Source: Nocardiopsis sp. FIRDI 009
Lineage (GTDB): Bacteria > Actinomycetota > Actinomycetes > Streptosporangiales > Streptosporangiaceae
Length of the DNA stretch: 64,000 nucleotides
Direction: 5' to 3'
Assembly (NCBI RefSeq): GCF_003386285.1
Contig: NZ_QPNC01000001.1
Location: 124,001-188,000, forward strand
The position numbers and the translations under genes were made by a program. The notes beneath the pieces are model-generated. The model was given only the letters and a program-made list of their open reading frames with translations, ran no database searches and was not told the origin of the DNA. Positions 50,641-60,168 of the stretch are shown piece after piece. How positions within the stretch are numbered: the stretch's first letter is position 1; each line of letters begins with the position of its first letter.

Positions 50641-51804
50641 GTGGCTGGACGGGACGGGGACGAGGAGGCGGACGCCCGGGCGCGGGCCTGTCTGACGGCC
50701 GTGGTGCCGCCGGGGGAGCCGTGGGTGGGGGAGATGCTCGCCGACCACGGTGCGGACCGGGTGTGGGCGGAACTGACGGGGGGCGCGCCGCCGCCGAAGG
50801 TGGCGAGCACCACCGGGGCCGATCCGATCACCCGGGACCGGCTGCGGCGGCGCTGGGAGCGGTGGAGCCGCCGGGCCGCGACGGTGGACGCCGACGCCCT
50901 GTTGAGCGCCTCCGCCGAGGCCGGGGTCCGGTTCGTGGTCCCGGGCGATCCGGAGTGGCCGGGACGGCTCGACGCCCTGGACCTGCCCGGCGGCAGCCGG
51001 TCGCACGGCCTGTGGGTACGCGGCCGGGGCGACCTGCGCAACCTGTGCCTGCGGTCGGTGGCCGTGGTGGGCGCCCGGGCCGCGACCGCCTACGGCGAGC
51101 ACGTCGCCGCGGAACTCTCCTACGACCTGGCCGCGCGCTCGGTCGTGGTGGTCTCCGGGGGCGCGTACGGCATCGACGGGGCGGCGCACCGGGCGGCGCA
51201 CGCGGTGGGCAACACCGTGGTCGTGTTGGCCTGCGGGCTGGACGTGGACTACCCGAAGGGGCACGCGGGCCTGTTCGCGGACGTGGCCAGGAGCGGCGTC
51301 CTGGTCAGCGAGCGGCCCGTGGGAGCCGCCCCCCGCGCCCCCGACTTCCTGGTGCGCAACCGGCTGATCGCGGCGCTCACGCCCGGAACCGTGGTGGTGG
51401 AGGCCGGGCGACGCAGCGGGGCGTTGAACACCGCCTCGCACGCCGTGGAGATGCACCGGACACTCATGGCGGTGCCGGGACCGGTGACGTCGGCGATGTC
51501 GGTCGGCTGCCACATCCTGCTCCGTGACTGGCAGGCGGGCTGCGTCACCTGCGCCGACGACGTGCTCGCCCAGGTGGTGCCCCTCGACGACGAGCCCCCG
51601 GGTCCCGGCCCGCTGCGGGTGGCGGCCGACCTCGACCCCGGGACGGCGCGGGTGCTGGAGGCCGTACCGCGGGCCGGGGCGGGAACCGCGACGATCGCCG
51701 CGCACAGCGGCGCCACGCTGGAACAGGCCATGCGGTCCCTGGGGCTGCTCGCGGCGGCGGGGTACGTGGAGCGCTGCGCCGCCGGCTGGCGGACTCCGCG
51801 ATGA
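50641..51804 (+). CDS. dprA: DNA-processing protein DprA
   Basis: DprA loads RecA on incoming single-stranded DNA. The 387-aa protein has the Rossmann motif VAVVGARAATAYGEHVAAELSYDLA, SGGAYGIDGAAHRAAH and FLVRNRLIAALTPGTVVVEA, and a C-terminal winged-helix-like part. I chose the GTG at 50641 because AAGGAGG lies 5 bases upstream; the open frame reaches to 50434. 243 bases separate it from comM. Confidence 0.93.
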   Translation: MAGRDGDEEADARARACLTAVVPPGEPWVGEMLADHGADRVWAELTGGAPPPKVASTTGADPITRDRLRRRWERWSRRAATVDADALLSASAEAGVRFVVPGDPEWPGRLDALDLPGGSRSHGLWVRGRGDLRNLCLRSVAVVGARAATAYGEHVAAELSYDLAARSVVVVSGGAYGIDGAAHRAAHAVGNTVVVLACGLDVDYPKGHAGLFADVARSGVLVSERPVGAAPRAPDFLVRNRLIAALTPGTVVVEAGRRSGALNTASHAVEMHRTLMAVPGPVTSAMSVGCHILLRDWQAGCVTCADDVLAQVVPLDDEPPGPGPLRVAADLDPGTARVLEAVPRAGAGTATIAAHSGATLEQAMRSLGLLAAAGYVERCAAGWRTPR

Positions 51805-51859
51805 GGTGCACCCGTTCGCCGCCGGATTCCGCCGCAGTGGTCCGGGTACGGTCAATGTC

Positions 51860-52213
51860 ATGGCTTCCACGTACAGCGACGCCCTTGTGGCCGATGGTCC
51901 CCTCCTGTTCGTCTCCGGGCAGATCCCGCAGGCTCCCGACGGGAGCGTCGCCGGGGACGTGACGGGACAGACCCGCCAGGTCTTCCGCAACATCGAGGCG
52001 GTCCTCGCCCGGCACGGCGCCGACCTCACCCACGTGGTGAAGCTCACCTACTACCTGCGCCACATCACCGACCTCGACGAGTTCCGTCCCGCCGTCCTGT
52101 CCTGCCTTCCCGGAGACCACCGCCCGGCCGCGACCCTGGTGGAGGTCAGCGGTCTGATCAACCCGAGTTACCTGCTGGAGATCGACGCCGTCGCCTGCCT
52201 TCCCCGGAGGTGA
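51860..52213 (+). CDS. RidA/YjgF family protein
   Basis: A 117-aa RidA-superfamily protein (enamine/imine deaminase or relative): YSDALVADGPLLFVSGQIPQ, then FRNIEAVLARHGADLTHVVKLTYYLRHIT, and AATLVEVSGLINPSYLLEIDAVA. The canonical catalytic Arg of RidA seems replaced in context (family RidA has R in ...RPARATVEV), here HRPAATLVEV, so it may be a non-deaminase member. It precedes xerC with a 4-base overlap. Confidence 0.88.
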   Translation: MASTYSDALVADGPLLFVSGQIPQAPDGSVAGDVTGQTRQVFRNIEAVLARHGADLTHVVKLTYYLRHITDLDEFRPAVLSCLPGDHRPAATLVEVSGLINPSYLLEIDAVACLPRR

Positions 52214-53085
52214 CGGTGCTGGAGCCCTTCGCCGCCCACCTGTCCGGTGAGCTCGGCCGGTCACCGCACACGGTGCGCGGTTACCTCGCCGACCTGCGCT
52301 CGCTCCTGGCCCACCTGGAGGAGACCGGGCACGAGGTGGCGGAGCTGGACGTACCGCTGGTGCGCGCCTGGCTGTCGCGGGCCCGCGACGCCGGGGCGAG
52401 CCGGGCCACGATCGCGCGCCGGGTGGCCGCAGTGCGGGCCTTCACCCGGTTCCTGCACCGCGAGGGCGTCCTGGCCACCGACCCCGGTCCGCGCCTGGCC
52501 GGTCCCGCCCAGCACAGGTCGCTGCCGACGGTGCTGGACGAGCGTCAGGCAGCCGAGGCGCTCTCCCGGGCGCCCGCTGAGTCCCCGGTCGGGCTGCGCC
52601 GTCACGCCGTGGTGGAGATGCTCTACGCCACGGGGGTTCGGGTGGCGGAGCTGTGCGCCCTCGACCTGGAGGACGTGGACCGCGAGCGGAACACGGTGCG
52701 TGCGGTGGGCAAGGGGGACAAGGAGCGCACGGTACCCGTGGGCGCGCCCGCCCTCGACGCGCTGGACGCCTGGCTCGCCGAGGGACGGCCCGAACTGGCC
52801 ACCGGGGCCAGCGGAGCGGCGGTGTTCCTCGGTGCGAGGGGCGGCCGTCTGGGGGTGCGCCAGGCCAGGGAGGACGTCCACGCCCACCTGAGCGCCGCCG
52901 GGGTGGACAGCGGCCCGCACGGTCTGCGGCACAGCGCCGCCACCCACCTGCTCAACGGCGGTGCCGACCTACGCAGTGTGCAGGAGTTCCTGGGCCACGC
53001 CAGTCCCCGCAGCACCCAGGTGTACACGCACGTGTCCGTGGAGCGGCTCCGCGACACCTACCGGCGGGCCCACCCCCGCGCCTGA
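52210..53085 (+). CDS. xerC: Tyrosine recombinase XerC
   Basis: XerC resolves chromosome dimers at dif. The 291-aa protein has an N-terminal SAM-like core-binding domain and the catalytic residues Arg (YATGVRVAELCAL), Lys (GKGDKERTVP), HxxR (HGLRHSAATH), His (GHAS) and Tyr (STQVYTHVS). Its place next to dprA and before rpsB is the conserved actinobacterial locus, so this is the housekeeping gene, not a mobile-element integrase. GTG at 52210 or 52216. Confidence 0.94.
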   Translation: MTVLEPFAAHLSGELGRSPHTVRGYLADLRSLLAHLEETGHEVAELDVPLVRAWLSRARDAGASRATIARRVAAVRAFTRFLHREGVLATDPGPRLAGPAQHRSLPTVLDERQAAEALSRAPAESPVGLRRHAVVEMLYATGVRVAELCALDLEDVDRERNTVRAVGKGDKERTVPVGAPALDALDAWLAEGRPELATGASGAAVFLGARGGRLGVRQAREDVHAHLSAAGVDSGPHGLRHSAATHLLNGGADLRSVQEFLGHASPRSTQVYTHVSVERLRDTYRRAHPRA

Positions 53086-53352
53086 CTACTCTTCGCTGTC
53101 CCTCTCCGCCACGGGTGTGGCGAGCCGTCGACGGAAGGCCAGCGCGGTCACCCCGACCGACCCGCCGATCGCCGTCGGCACCGCCACCAGGGCCGCCGTC
53201 GCGATGCGTGCGGGTCGGAGGCGTTCACACGTGTCCTCCCCGTTCGACCAGCGTTCCGACGCGCTGCCGTCGTCGTTTCCCCCCGGTGGTTGTCGATGTT
53301 TTCTCCGCACTGTTCTTCGTGGTGCTCGGTGCGGGTGTCGATGAACCGCCAT
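53086..53352 (-). CDS. Possible small membrane protein
   Basis: An 88-aa reading starting MAVHRHPHRAPRRTVRRKHR. It has a basic N-terminus, an acidic/polar middle, one hydrophobic segment (IATAALVAVPTAIGGSVGVTALAF) and a short Arg-rich/acidic tail. No good ribosome site is seen and codon bias is weak, so coding is doubtful. It converges on xerC. Confidence 0.3.
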   Translation of the reverse strand: MAVHRHPHRAPRRTVRRKHRQPPGGNDDGSASERWSNGEDTCERLRPARIATAALVAVPTAIGGSVGVTALAFRRRLATPVAERDSEE

Positions 53353-53738
53353 GCCGTGGCGGTCTCGACCGTGGCTGCGGGGTTCTCCCTCCGTTCGGGC
53401 TGTTCGAGGGTGATCTCGTTTTTCCCTCAGGCCGGGCTCTGTTCCCGGTTCGGCGTCGGATCCCCCCGGCGGGGTGTCGCCGGGGGCGGCCAGGGGCCGC
53501 ACGTCGGCGGCGAAGCGTGCGGCCCCACCGGAGTACGTCCGTCGTCGATGTTCTCCTTCTCAGCCTCCACGGGGTTCGTCCCGTTTTCCCCGTGGCGTTC
53601 CGTCGGGAAAGCCACAGCGGCGCCCCATCGTGCTTGGGATGTGTTTCCGATGGGATGAAGCTCCTGGTTCCGGGGCGGAGGTGCGACCGGGATCCCTTTT
53701 CCCGTCCGGGGCGTGATGCGTTCCCGGTGTTGCGCGCA
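53353..53738. other. Low-coding region between xerC and M23 gene
   Basis: About 390 bases with poor codon structure and G/T-rich runs (TTCTCCGCACTGTTCTTCGTGG); no supported gene. In Streptomyces coelicolor whiG lies in this interval between dprA and rpsB; I find no sigma factor here. Confidence 0.45.
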
Positions 53739-54239
53739 TCACGGCGGTGCGGCGAGGGGAAACAGCCGGACCTTTCCGCGGCCGAGCAGGGACAACGGGT
53801 CCAGGTGGGTGGTGCCGTGGAGCAGGCCCCAGTGCAGGCAGGGGCGGTCGGCGCAGTGCGCCGGACCCTCCGCGAGCGTTCCGATCACCTGCCCGGCCTC
53901 GACCGGGTCGCCCCGGGCGAGCGCGGACTCCACCGGCAGGTAGGTGGTGCGCAGGTCTCCGTGGGCCACGCTGAGCAGAGGTGTTCCCGCCACGGGGCCG
54001 ACGAAGTGCACCCTTCCGGGGCCGGCCGCGTACACCTCCTCCCCCGGTTCGGCGGCGAGGTCGACCCCCAGGTGACCGGGGAGCCAGCGCTGCGCCGGTG
54101 GGTCGAATCCGCGCAGGACCGTCACCGGCTCGGCCAGGGGCCAGTGCCAGGCGGCCCGCGCGGCGGTTCGGTCCGGGGTGAGGGGGAACAGCAGAAGGGA
54201 GAAGGCCAGCAGCAGACGGATGAGGCGGCGAGGGCTCAT
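53739..54239 (-). CDS. M23 family peptidase (LytM-like)
   Basis: A 166-aa secreted peptidase with a signal peptide (MSPRRLIRLLLAFSLLLFPL) and an M23 fold: GHLGVDLAAEPGEEVYAAGP (zinc-binding H..D), VAHGDLRTTYLPVE and the terminal His motif CLHWGLL in the form LHWG. It is smaller than most LytM proteins but has the complete motif set. Convergent to the xerC side, divergent from rpsB. Confidence 0.88.
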   Translation of the reverse strand: MSPRRLIRLLLAFSLLLFPLTPDRTAARAAWHWPLAEPVTVLRGFDPPAQRWLPGHLGVDLAAEPGEEVYAAGPGRVHFVGPVAGTPLLSVAHGDLRTTYLPVESALARGDPVEAGQVIGTLAEGPAHCADRPCLHWGLLHGTTHLDPLSLLGRGKVRLFPLAAPP

Positions 54240-54532
54240 ACGTCAAGGGTCGGGTGAACGGGGGTGGTGCGCCAGGGGTCGGGGAAAGCTGTGGACAACC
54301 CGTCCACAGGGGGTGGCGTCCCCTGGACACAGCGCAGGTCCTGTGTATCCCCGACGGAGGATAGAATCGTCTGCGGCCCATCGGGCCGACCACAATTCGC
54401 ACGTCCACGCGCCTCCCCCGGGAGGGGCCGCACCCACGGTCCACACCGCTTCGGCGGAGTGGCGGTACGGCCGGGGCGTCAGGCACAACCGACGGCGGAG
54501 CACGCCTCCGCCACCGCAAGGAGGACCAGGTC
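54240..54532. promoter_or_regulatory. rpsB upstream region
   Basis: 293 bases between divergent M23 and rpsB genes, expected to hold the rpsB promoter and leader. CAAGGAGGACC immediately before the ATG is the ribosome site. Confidence 0.5.
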
Positions 54533-55420
54533 ATGGCCACAGTCGTGACGATCCGCCAGCTCCTGGAGAGCGGCGTCCACTTCGGGCACCAGACCCGCCG
54601 CTGGAACCCGAAGATGAAGCGCTTCATCTTCACCGAGCGCAACGGCATCTACATCATCGACCTGCAGAAGTCGCTGGCCTACATCGACCGGGCCTACGAG
54701 TTCGTCAAGCAGACGGTCGCCCACGGCGGCACCATCCTGTTCGTCGGCACCAAGAAGCAGGCCCAGGAGGCCATCGACGAGCAGGCCCGCCGCGTCGGCA
54801 TGCCCTTCGTCAACCAGCGCTGGCTGGGCGGCATGCTCACCAACTTCTCCACCGTCCACAAGCGGCTCCAGCGCCTCAAGGAGCTGGAGGAGATCGACTT
54901 CGACGACGTCGCCGGCTCCTCGCTCACCAAGAAGGAGCTCCTCAACCTCCGCCGTGAGAAGGAGAAGCTGGAGCGCACCCTCGGCGGTATCCGCGACATG
55001 TCCCGCGTGCCCAGCGCCGTGTGGATCGTGGACACCAAGAAGGAGCACATCGCGATCAGCGAGGCCCGGAAGCTGAACATCCCGGTCGTCGCGATCCTGG
55101 ACACCAACTGCGACCCCGACGAGGTCGACTACCCGATCCCGGGCAACGACGACGCCATCCGCAGCGTCAGCCTGCTCACCCGCGTCGTCGCCGACGCCGT
55201 CGCCGACGGCCTGCTGGCCCGCTCCGGTGCCTCCGCCGAGGCCGCCGGCGAGGAGAAGGCCGCCGAGGAGCCCCTGGCCGAGTGGGAGCGCGAGCTCCTG
55301 GAGGGCAAGGGCGAGGCCGCCGCTCCCGCCGAGCAGGCCCCCGCCGAGGAGGCTCCGGCTGAGGCCGCCGCCGACAAGCCCGCCGAGGAGACCCCGGCCC
55401 CCGAGGCTTCCGCCGAGTAG
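54533..55420 (+). CDS. rpsB: 30S ribosomal protein S2
   Basis: A 295-aa S2: [20 protein letters not shown], then [28 protein letters not shown] Glu/Ala/Pro-rich tail (from about residue 240, [20 protein letters not shown]) is long but common in actinobacteria. It is paired with tsf, as in nearly all bacteria. Confidence 0.98.
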   Translation: MATVVTIRQLLESGVHFGHQTRRWNPKMKRFIFTERNGIYIIDLQKSLAYIDRAYEFVKQTVAHGGTILFVGTKKQAQEAIDEQARRVGMPFVNQRWLGGMLTNFSTVHKRLQRLKELEEIDFDDVAGSSLTKKELLNLRREKEKLERTLGGIRDMSRVPSAVWIVDTKKEHIAISEARKLNIPVVAILDTNCDPDEVDYPIPGNDDAIRSVSLLTRVVADAVADGLLARSGASAEAAGEEKAAEEPLAEWERELLEGKGEAAAPAEQAPAEEAPAEAAADKPAEETPAPEASAE

Positions 55421-55440
55421 GCACCGGGTCATCCCACCCC

Positions 55441-55468
55441 GCCGCCCCACCGACGCCGGTGGGGCGGC
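55441..55468 (+). terminator. Attenuator hairpin between rpsB and tsf
   Basis: GCCGCCCCACC (55441-55451) pairs perfectly with GGTGGGGCGGC (55458-55468) around GACGCC. A partial terminator here would make rpsB more abundant than tsf. Confidence 0.75.
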
Positions 55469-55543
55469 TCACGCGGGTCCGCGGGTGCCGCCCCGTGGCC
55501 CCAGACCACCGACGCTCCACTCCAAGGGAATCCGAGAACAGTC

Positions 55544-56380
55544 ATGGCGAACTTCACCGCCGCGGACGTCAAGAAGCTGCGCGACATGACCGGCTCCGGC
55601 ATGATGGCCTGCAAGAAGGCCCTCACCGAGGCCGACGGCGACTTCGACAAGGCCGTCGAGGCCCTGCGCATCAAGGGTGCCAAGAAGCAGGCCGAGCGCG
55701 GCGAGCGCACCGCCGCCCAGGGCATGGTCGTCCTCAAGCAGGAGGGCGAGGGCAAGGCCACGCTGATCGAGCTCAACTGCGAGACCGACTTCGTCGCCAA
55801 GAACGACCAGTTCATCGCGCTGGCCAACGAGGTCGCCGACTTCGTCGCCGACTCCGACAGCGACGACCTCGCCACCGTCTCCGCCGCCGAGATCGAGCCG
55901 GGCAAGACGCTCCAGGCCTTCATCGAGGAGAAGGGCGCGGTCATCGGCGAGAAGCTTCAGCTGCGCCGCATCGCCAAGTTCGAGGGCGCCTACGTCGCCA
56001 GCTACCTGCACAAGTCCGACCCCGACCTGCCGCCCACCATGGGTGTCCTGGTCGAGCTGGACAAGGCCGACGCCGAGGTGGGCAAGGACGTCGCCCAGCA
56101 GATCGCCGCTCTGGCCCCGCAGTACGTCGGCAAGGACGACGTCCCGGCCGACGTGGTGGAGAAGGAGCGCAGCATCGCCGAGCAGACCACCCGCGAGGAG
56201 GGCAAGCCGGAGCAGGCGATCCCCAAGATCGTGGAGGGCCGCCTGAACGGCTTCTTCAAGGAGGTCACCCTCCTCGGCCAGCCGTTCGTCAAGGAGAACA
56301 AGAAGACGGTCCAGCAGGTCGTCGACGAGGCCGGCGTGACCGTCAAGCGCTTCGTTCGCTTCAAGGTCGGCCAGGCCTAG
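55544..56380 (+). CDS. tsf: Elongation factor Ts
   Basis: EF-Ts recycles EF-Tu. The 278-aa protein starts [20 protein letters not shown], then [22 protein letters not shown] (UBA domain and the TDFV-type core [14 protein letters not shown]). Two dimerisation subdomains follow. ATG at 55544. Confidence 0.98.
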   Translation: MANFTAADVKKLRDMTGSGMMACKKALTEADGDFDKAVEALRIKGAKKQAERGERTAAQGMVVLKQEGEGKATLIELNCETDFVAKNDQFIALANEVADFVADSDSDDLATVSAAEIEPGKTLQAFIEEKGAVIGEKLQLRRIAKFEGAYVASYLHKSDPDLPPTMGVLVELDKADAEVGKDVAQQIAALAPQYVGKDDVPADVVEKERSIAEQTTREEGKPEQAIPKIVEGRLNGFFKEVTLLGQPFVKENKKTVQQVVDEAGVTVKRFVRFKVGQA

Positions 56381-56396
56381 GGATTTGACATGATGG

Positions 56397-56426
56397 AGGT
56401 GCCGGGGAGAGTGCTCCCCGGCACCT
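56397..56426 (+). terminator. Terminator after tsf
   Basis: AGGTGCCGGGGAG (56397-56409) and CTCCCCGGCACCT (56414-56426) form a perfect 13-bp stem with a 4-base loop. Confidence 0.88.
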
Positions 56427-56532
56427 TCGGCGGATATGGGCGGGTTCGGACGCGTGAGCGCCCCGTCCGTCCGCAGCAGGAGCACTCGGGGGACCCTGTG
56501 CCGCTCGGGAACAACAAGGGAGGCCACAGGCC

Positions 56533-57294
56533 GTGTCGGAGAACGAAGCGATGAGCACCGAGACCGCCATGCACGATTCCGGTTGGAAACGTGTGATGCT
56601 CAAACTCTCCGGGGAGGCCTTCGCGGGCGGCGGCGGCCTGGGCATCGACCCCGAGGTCGTCCAGTATGTCGCCGAGTCCATCGCCGAGGCCGTCTCCGAG
56701 GGTATCCAGGTCGCCGTCGTGGTCGGCGGCGGCAACATGTTCCGCGGCGCGCAGCTCACCGAGGGCGGTATCGAGCGCGGCCGGGCCGACTACATGGGCA
56801 TGCTCGGCACGGTCATCAACTGCCTCGCCCTCCAGGACTTCCTGGAGCGCCTCGGTGTGGACACGCGCGTGCAGACCGCGATCCACATGAGCCAGGTCGC
56901 CGAGGCCTACATTCCCCGCCGCGCCGTCCGCCACCTGGAGAAGGGCCGTGTCGTCATCTTCGGCGCCGGTCTGGGCGCACCGTTCTTCTCCACCGACACC
57001 ACCGCCGCCCAGCGCGCGTTGGAGATCGGGGCGCAGGCGGTCCTCAAGGGCACCCAGGTCGACGGGGTCTACGACTCCGACCCGCAGCGCAACCCGGACG
57101 CGGTCAAGTTCGACAAGCTCAACTACAACGAGGTCCTCACCCGCGGCCTCAAGGTCATGGACGCCACAGCGGTCAGCCTGTGCATGGACAACGGGCTGCC
57201 CATCGTCGTCTTCGACCTGATGAGCCAGGGCAACATCCTGCGCGCCGTCCGCGGTGAGAAGATCGGCACCATCGTCGGACCGGCCCCCGCCTGA
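56533..57294 (+). CDS. pyrH: UMP kinase
   Basis: PyrH phosphorylates UMP to UDP. The 253-aa protein has [52 protein letters not shown] and [18 protein letters not shown], a full amino-acid-kinase set. GTG at 56533 ([10 protein letters not shown]) is taken; an internal ATG at 56551 is possible. It heads pyrH-frr-cdsA. Confidence 0.96.
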   Translation: MSENEAMSTETAMHDSGWKRVMLKLSGEAFAGGGGLGIDPEVVQYVAESIAEAVSEGIQVAVVVGGGNMFRGAQLTEGGIERGRADYMGMLGTVINCLALQDFLERLGVDTRVQTAIHMSQVAEAYIPRRAVRHLEKGRVVIFGAGLGAPFFSTDTTAAQRALEIGAQAVLKGTQVDGVYDSDPQRNPDAVKFDKLNYNEVLTRGLKVMDATAVSLCMDNGLPIVVFDLMSQGNILRAVRGEKIGTIVGPAPA

Positions 57295-57353
57295 CGCGGG
57301 CGCGCCACCCCAGTAAGCCACGAACACCAGAGTCGATTCCGGGAGCGCCAACA

Positions 57354-57911
57354 ATGATCGAAGAGACCCTCCTCGAAACCGAGGAGAAGATGGAGAAAGC
57401 CGTCGCGGTGGCGAAGGAGGACTTCTCCACCATCCGCACGGGACGTCCCACGCCCGCGACCTTCAACAAGATCACCGTGGACTACTACGGTGCCAGGACG
57501 CCGATCAACCAGCTGGCCTCGTTCTCGGTTCCCGAACCGCGCATGGTGGTCATCTCGCCGTTCGACGTCAACGCCCGGACCGAGATCATCAACGCCATCC
57601 GCAACAGCGATCTGGGTGTGAACCCCTCCGACGACGGTCAGGTCATCCGCGTGGTGTTCCCGGACCTGTCCGAGGAGCGCCGCAAGGAGTACGTGAAGGT
57701 GGCGCGGACCAAGGCCGAGGACAGCAAGGTCTCGATCCGCAACATCCGCCGTCACGCCAAGGACGCCTTCGAGAAGGCCGTCAAGGCGGGCGAGCTCGGT
57801 GAGGACGAGGCGCACCGTGCCCAGGCCGAGCTGGACAAGCTGGCCCACACCTACGTCGCGTCGGTCGACGAGCTGCTCAAGCACAAGGAAGCGGAACTGC
57901 TCGAGGTTTAG
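57354..57911 (+). CDS. frr: Ribosome recycling factor
   Basis: A 185-aa [43 protein letters not shown], then [26 protein letters not shown]. It ends at 57911 where cdsA starts with one base overlap. Confidence 0.97.
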   Translation: MIEETLLETEEKMEKAVAVAKEDFSTIRTGRPTPATFNKITVDYYGARTPINQLASFSVPEPRMVVISPFDVNARTEIINAIRNSDLGVNPSDDGQVIRVVFPDLSEERRKEYVKVARTKAEDSKVSIRNIRRHAKDAFEKAVKAGELGEDEAHRAQAELDKLAHTYVASVDELLKHKEAELLEV

Positions 57912-58843
57912 TGGTGACCACTCCTTCCAGCGGCTCCGGAGGCGACGACCTCTCGCCGGAGCACAGACCCGACGAGGGATCGCCCGCCGAGGAGGCCGCC
58001 GGGCAGCGCTTCGTGCTGCACAAGCCGGGAGGTGAGCCGGTCAAGACCGGTCGCAACCTCCCGGTGGCCATCGCCAGCGGGTGCGTTCTGGGCGCACTCG
58101 TCTTCTTCTCGATCTTTCCCCTGCCCCAGCTGTTCACGATCATCACCTCGCTCGCGGTGCTGATCGGTCTGCGTGAGGTCAACCGGGCGTTCGCCGGAAA
58201 GGGCATGGCCCTGGCCGTGGCCCCGATGGCCCTCGGCGGCGTGGTCATGCAGGTCTGCGCCTACTTCGGCGGGGCCGACTGGTTGGTGGGGGCGACGGCG
58301 CTCACCGCGATCGCCCTGCTCGTGTGGCGGCTGCGCGGCGGCGTGGAGGGGTTCGTCGCCGACGTGTCGGCGAACCTGTTCACGCTGCTCTACCTGCCGT
58401 TCCTGCTCGGCACGTGGCAGCTGCTCATCTCCCATCCGGAGGACGGGCAGTTCCGCCTGGTGACGTTCATCGTCGTGACCATCTCCAGCGACATCGGCGG
58501 GTACTTCGCCGGGATCCTGCTCGGCCGGCACAAGATGGCGCCGGTGATCAGCCCGAACAAGACGTGGGAGGGCTTCGGCGGCTCGGTCGTCGGCTGCGCG
58601 GTGGCCGGCGCCCTGTGCGTCGTCCTGATGTTGGACGGGCCCTGGTGGGTCGGGGTGCTGCTGGGACTGGCGGTCGTGCTCGCGGCCACGGTGGGCGACC
58701 TCATCGAGTCGCTCTTCAAACGCGACCTCGGTGTCAAGGACATGGGCAGTTTCATGCCGGGGCACGGCGGGCTGATGGACCGGCTGGACTCCCTGCTGAT
58801 CGCGGCGCCCGTGGTGTGGACGGTCCTGGGCCTGCTGCTCTGA
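57911..58843 (+). CDS. cdsA: Phosphatidate cytidylyltransferase
   Basis: CdsA makes CDP-diacylglycerol. The 310-aa protein has a cytoplasmic acidic N-terminus, about eight membrane segments and the signature SPNKTWEGFGGSVVG ... GDLIESLFKRDLGVKDMGSFMPGHGGLMDRLDS. Start GTG at 57911 or 57914. In many actinomycetes rlmN and dxr follow; here the conserved block ends. Confidence 0.95.
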   Translation: MVTTPSSGSGGDDLSPEHRPDEGSPAEEAAGQRFVLHKPGGEPVKTGRNLPVAIASGCVLGALVFFSIFPLPQLFTIITSLAVLIGLREVNRAFAGKGMALAVAPMALGGVVMQVCAYFGGADWLVGATALTAIALLVWRLRGGVEGFVADVSANLFTLLYLPFLLGTWQLLISHPEDGQFRLVTFIVVTISSDIGGYFAGILLGRHKMAPVISPNKTWEGFGGSVVGCAVAGALCVVLMLDGPWWVGVLLGLAVVLAATVGDLIESLFKRDLGVKDMGSFMPGHGGLMDRLDSLLIAAPVVWTVLGLLL

Positions 58844-58927
58844 CGAGGGGCCGCGTCCGGTCGGCCCCGGCTGTCCGCGACACCCCGGAGTCGACGTACG
58901 CGGCCCCCGGACGGATACGCTCGGTCC

Positions 58928-60109
58928 GTGGATGAACCGTTGATCGACCGCATGCGCTCCTACGGCGAGACCGTCTTCGCGGAGATGACCCGTCTGGCCG
59001 TCGAGACCGAATCCGTCAACCTCGGCCAGGGGTTTCCCGACACCGACGGACCCCGTTCCCTCCTGGAGGCGGCCACCGGGCACATCCTGGGCGGGGTGAA
59101 CCAGTACCCGCCGGGACCCGGCCGTCCCGAACTGCGCCGGGCGGTGAGCCGGTACCGCGCCCGCCACTACGGCATCGAACTCGACCCCGACTCCGAGGTC
59201 TACGTGACCGTCGGCGCCACCGCCGGGATCGCCGCGTCGCTGCTCGCCCTGGTGGAACGGGGCGACGAGGTGGTCGTCTTCGAGCCGATGTACGACTCCT
59301 ACGCCGCGATGATCTCCCTGGCCGGAGGGGTGCGCAGGCCGGTGGCCCTGCGACCGGACCCCGAGCGGGGCGCGTTCACCTTCGACCCCGACGAACTGCG
59401 GGCCGCGGTGGGTCCGCGCACCCGCATGATCATCGTGAACACCCCGCACAATCCGACGGGGACCGTGTTCACGACCGAGGAACTCCAGACGATCGCCGGG
59501 GTGTGCCGGGAGCACGACCTGATCGCCCTCACCGACGAGGTGTACGAGTTCCTCACCTTCGACGGGCTGCCGCACGTGCCCCTGGCGACCCTGCCGGGGA
59601 TGCGCGAGCGAACCCTGTCGGTGTCCTCGGTGGGCAAGATGTTCGCCGTCACCGCCTGGAAGACCGGCTGGGTCATGGGTCCCGAGCCGCTGGTGCGCGC
59701 CGTGCGCACGGTCAACCAGTTCCTGACCTTCTCCGCCAACGGTGCCCTCCAACTGGCGGTCGCCGACGCCATCGACCACGAGGGGGAGTGGATCGAGGCC
59801 CAGCGCGCCTCCCTCCAGACCAAGCGCGACCGGCTGGCCGCGGGGCTGATCCGGGCCGGGTTCGACGTGCACCGGTGCGAGGGCACCTACTTCCTCATGG
59901 CCGACATCCGCCCCCTGGGCCACGGCGACGGGGTGGCCGTGGCCCGGGCCCTGCCGCGTGAGGCCGGAGTGGCCGCGGTGCCCGCCCAGGTCTTCTACGA
60001 CCACGAGGAGGAGGGCGCGCACCTGCTGCGGTTCGCGTTCTGCAAACGGGACGAGGTGCTGGACGAGGCCGTGGAGCGGCTGACCGTCTGGCGCAAGCAC
60101 GGCGCCTGA
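58928..60109 (+). CDS. Class I/II PLP-dependent aminotransferase
   Basis: A 393-aa fold-type I aminotransferase with VNLGQGFPDTDGPRSLLEAA, VGATAGIAASLLALVERGDE, IIVNTPHNPTGTVFTTEEL (Asn/PLP contacts), DEVYEFLTFDG and the PLP Lys region SSVGKMFAVTAWKTGWVMG. It resembles YbdL/DapC-like enzymes (methionine or succinyl-DAP aminotransferase); substrate cannot be fixed. GTG at 58928 after cdsA, same strand. Confidence 0.92.
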   Translation: MDEPLIDRMRSYGETVFAEMTRLAVETESVNLGQGFPDTDGPRSLLEAATGHILGGVNQYPPGPGRPELRRAVSRYRARHYGIELDPDSEVYVTVGATAGIAASLLALVERGDEVVVFEPMYDSYAAMISLAGGVRRPVALRPDPERGAFTFDPDELRAAVGPRTRMIIVNTPHNPTGTVFTTEELQTIAGVCREHDLIALTDEVYEFLTFDGLPHVPLATLPGMRERTLSVSSVGKMFAVTAWKTGWVMGPEPLVRAVRTVNQFLTFSANGALQLAVADAIDHEGEWIEAQRASLQTKRDRLAAGLIRAGFDVHRCEGTYFLMADIRPLGHGDGVAVARALPREAGVAAVPAQVFYDHEEEGAHLLRFAFCKRDEVLDEAVERLTVWRKHGA

Positions 60110-60168
60110 TCTGGTTTTCGGGGCGGTCGCTCCGGAGGTGTCGTCGGGACGCCCGAGGGGACACGGCC

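Noticed and set aside
52210..53085. XerC as the integrase of the island
   Set aside because: It sits in the conserved dprA-xerC-rpsB neighbourhood and is 37 kb away, so it is the housekeeping recombinase. Action in trans on the island cannot be excluded, but the 23-bp site does not look like dif.
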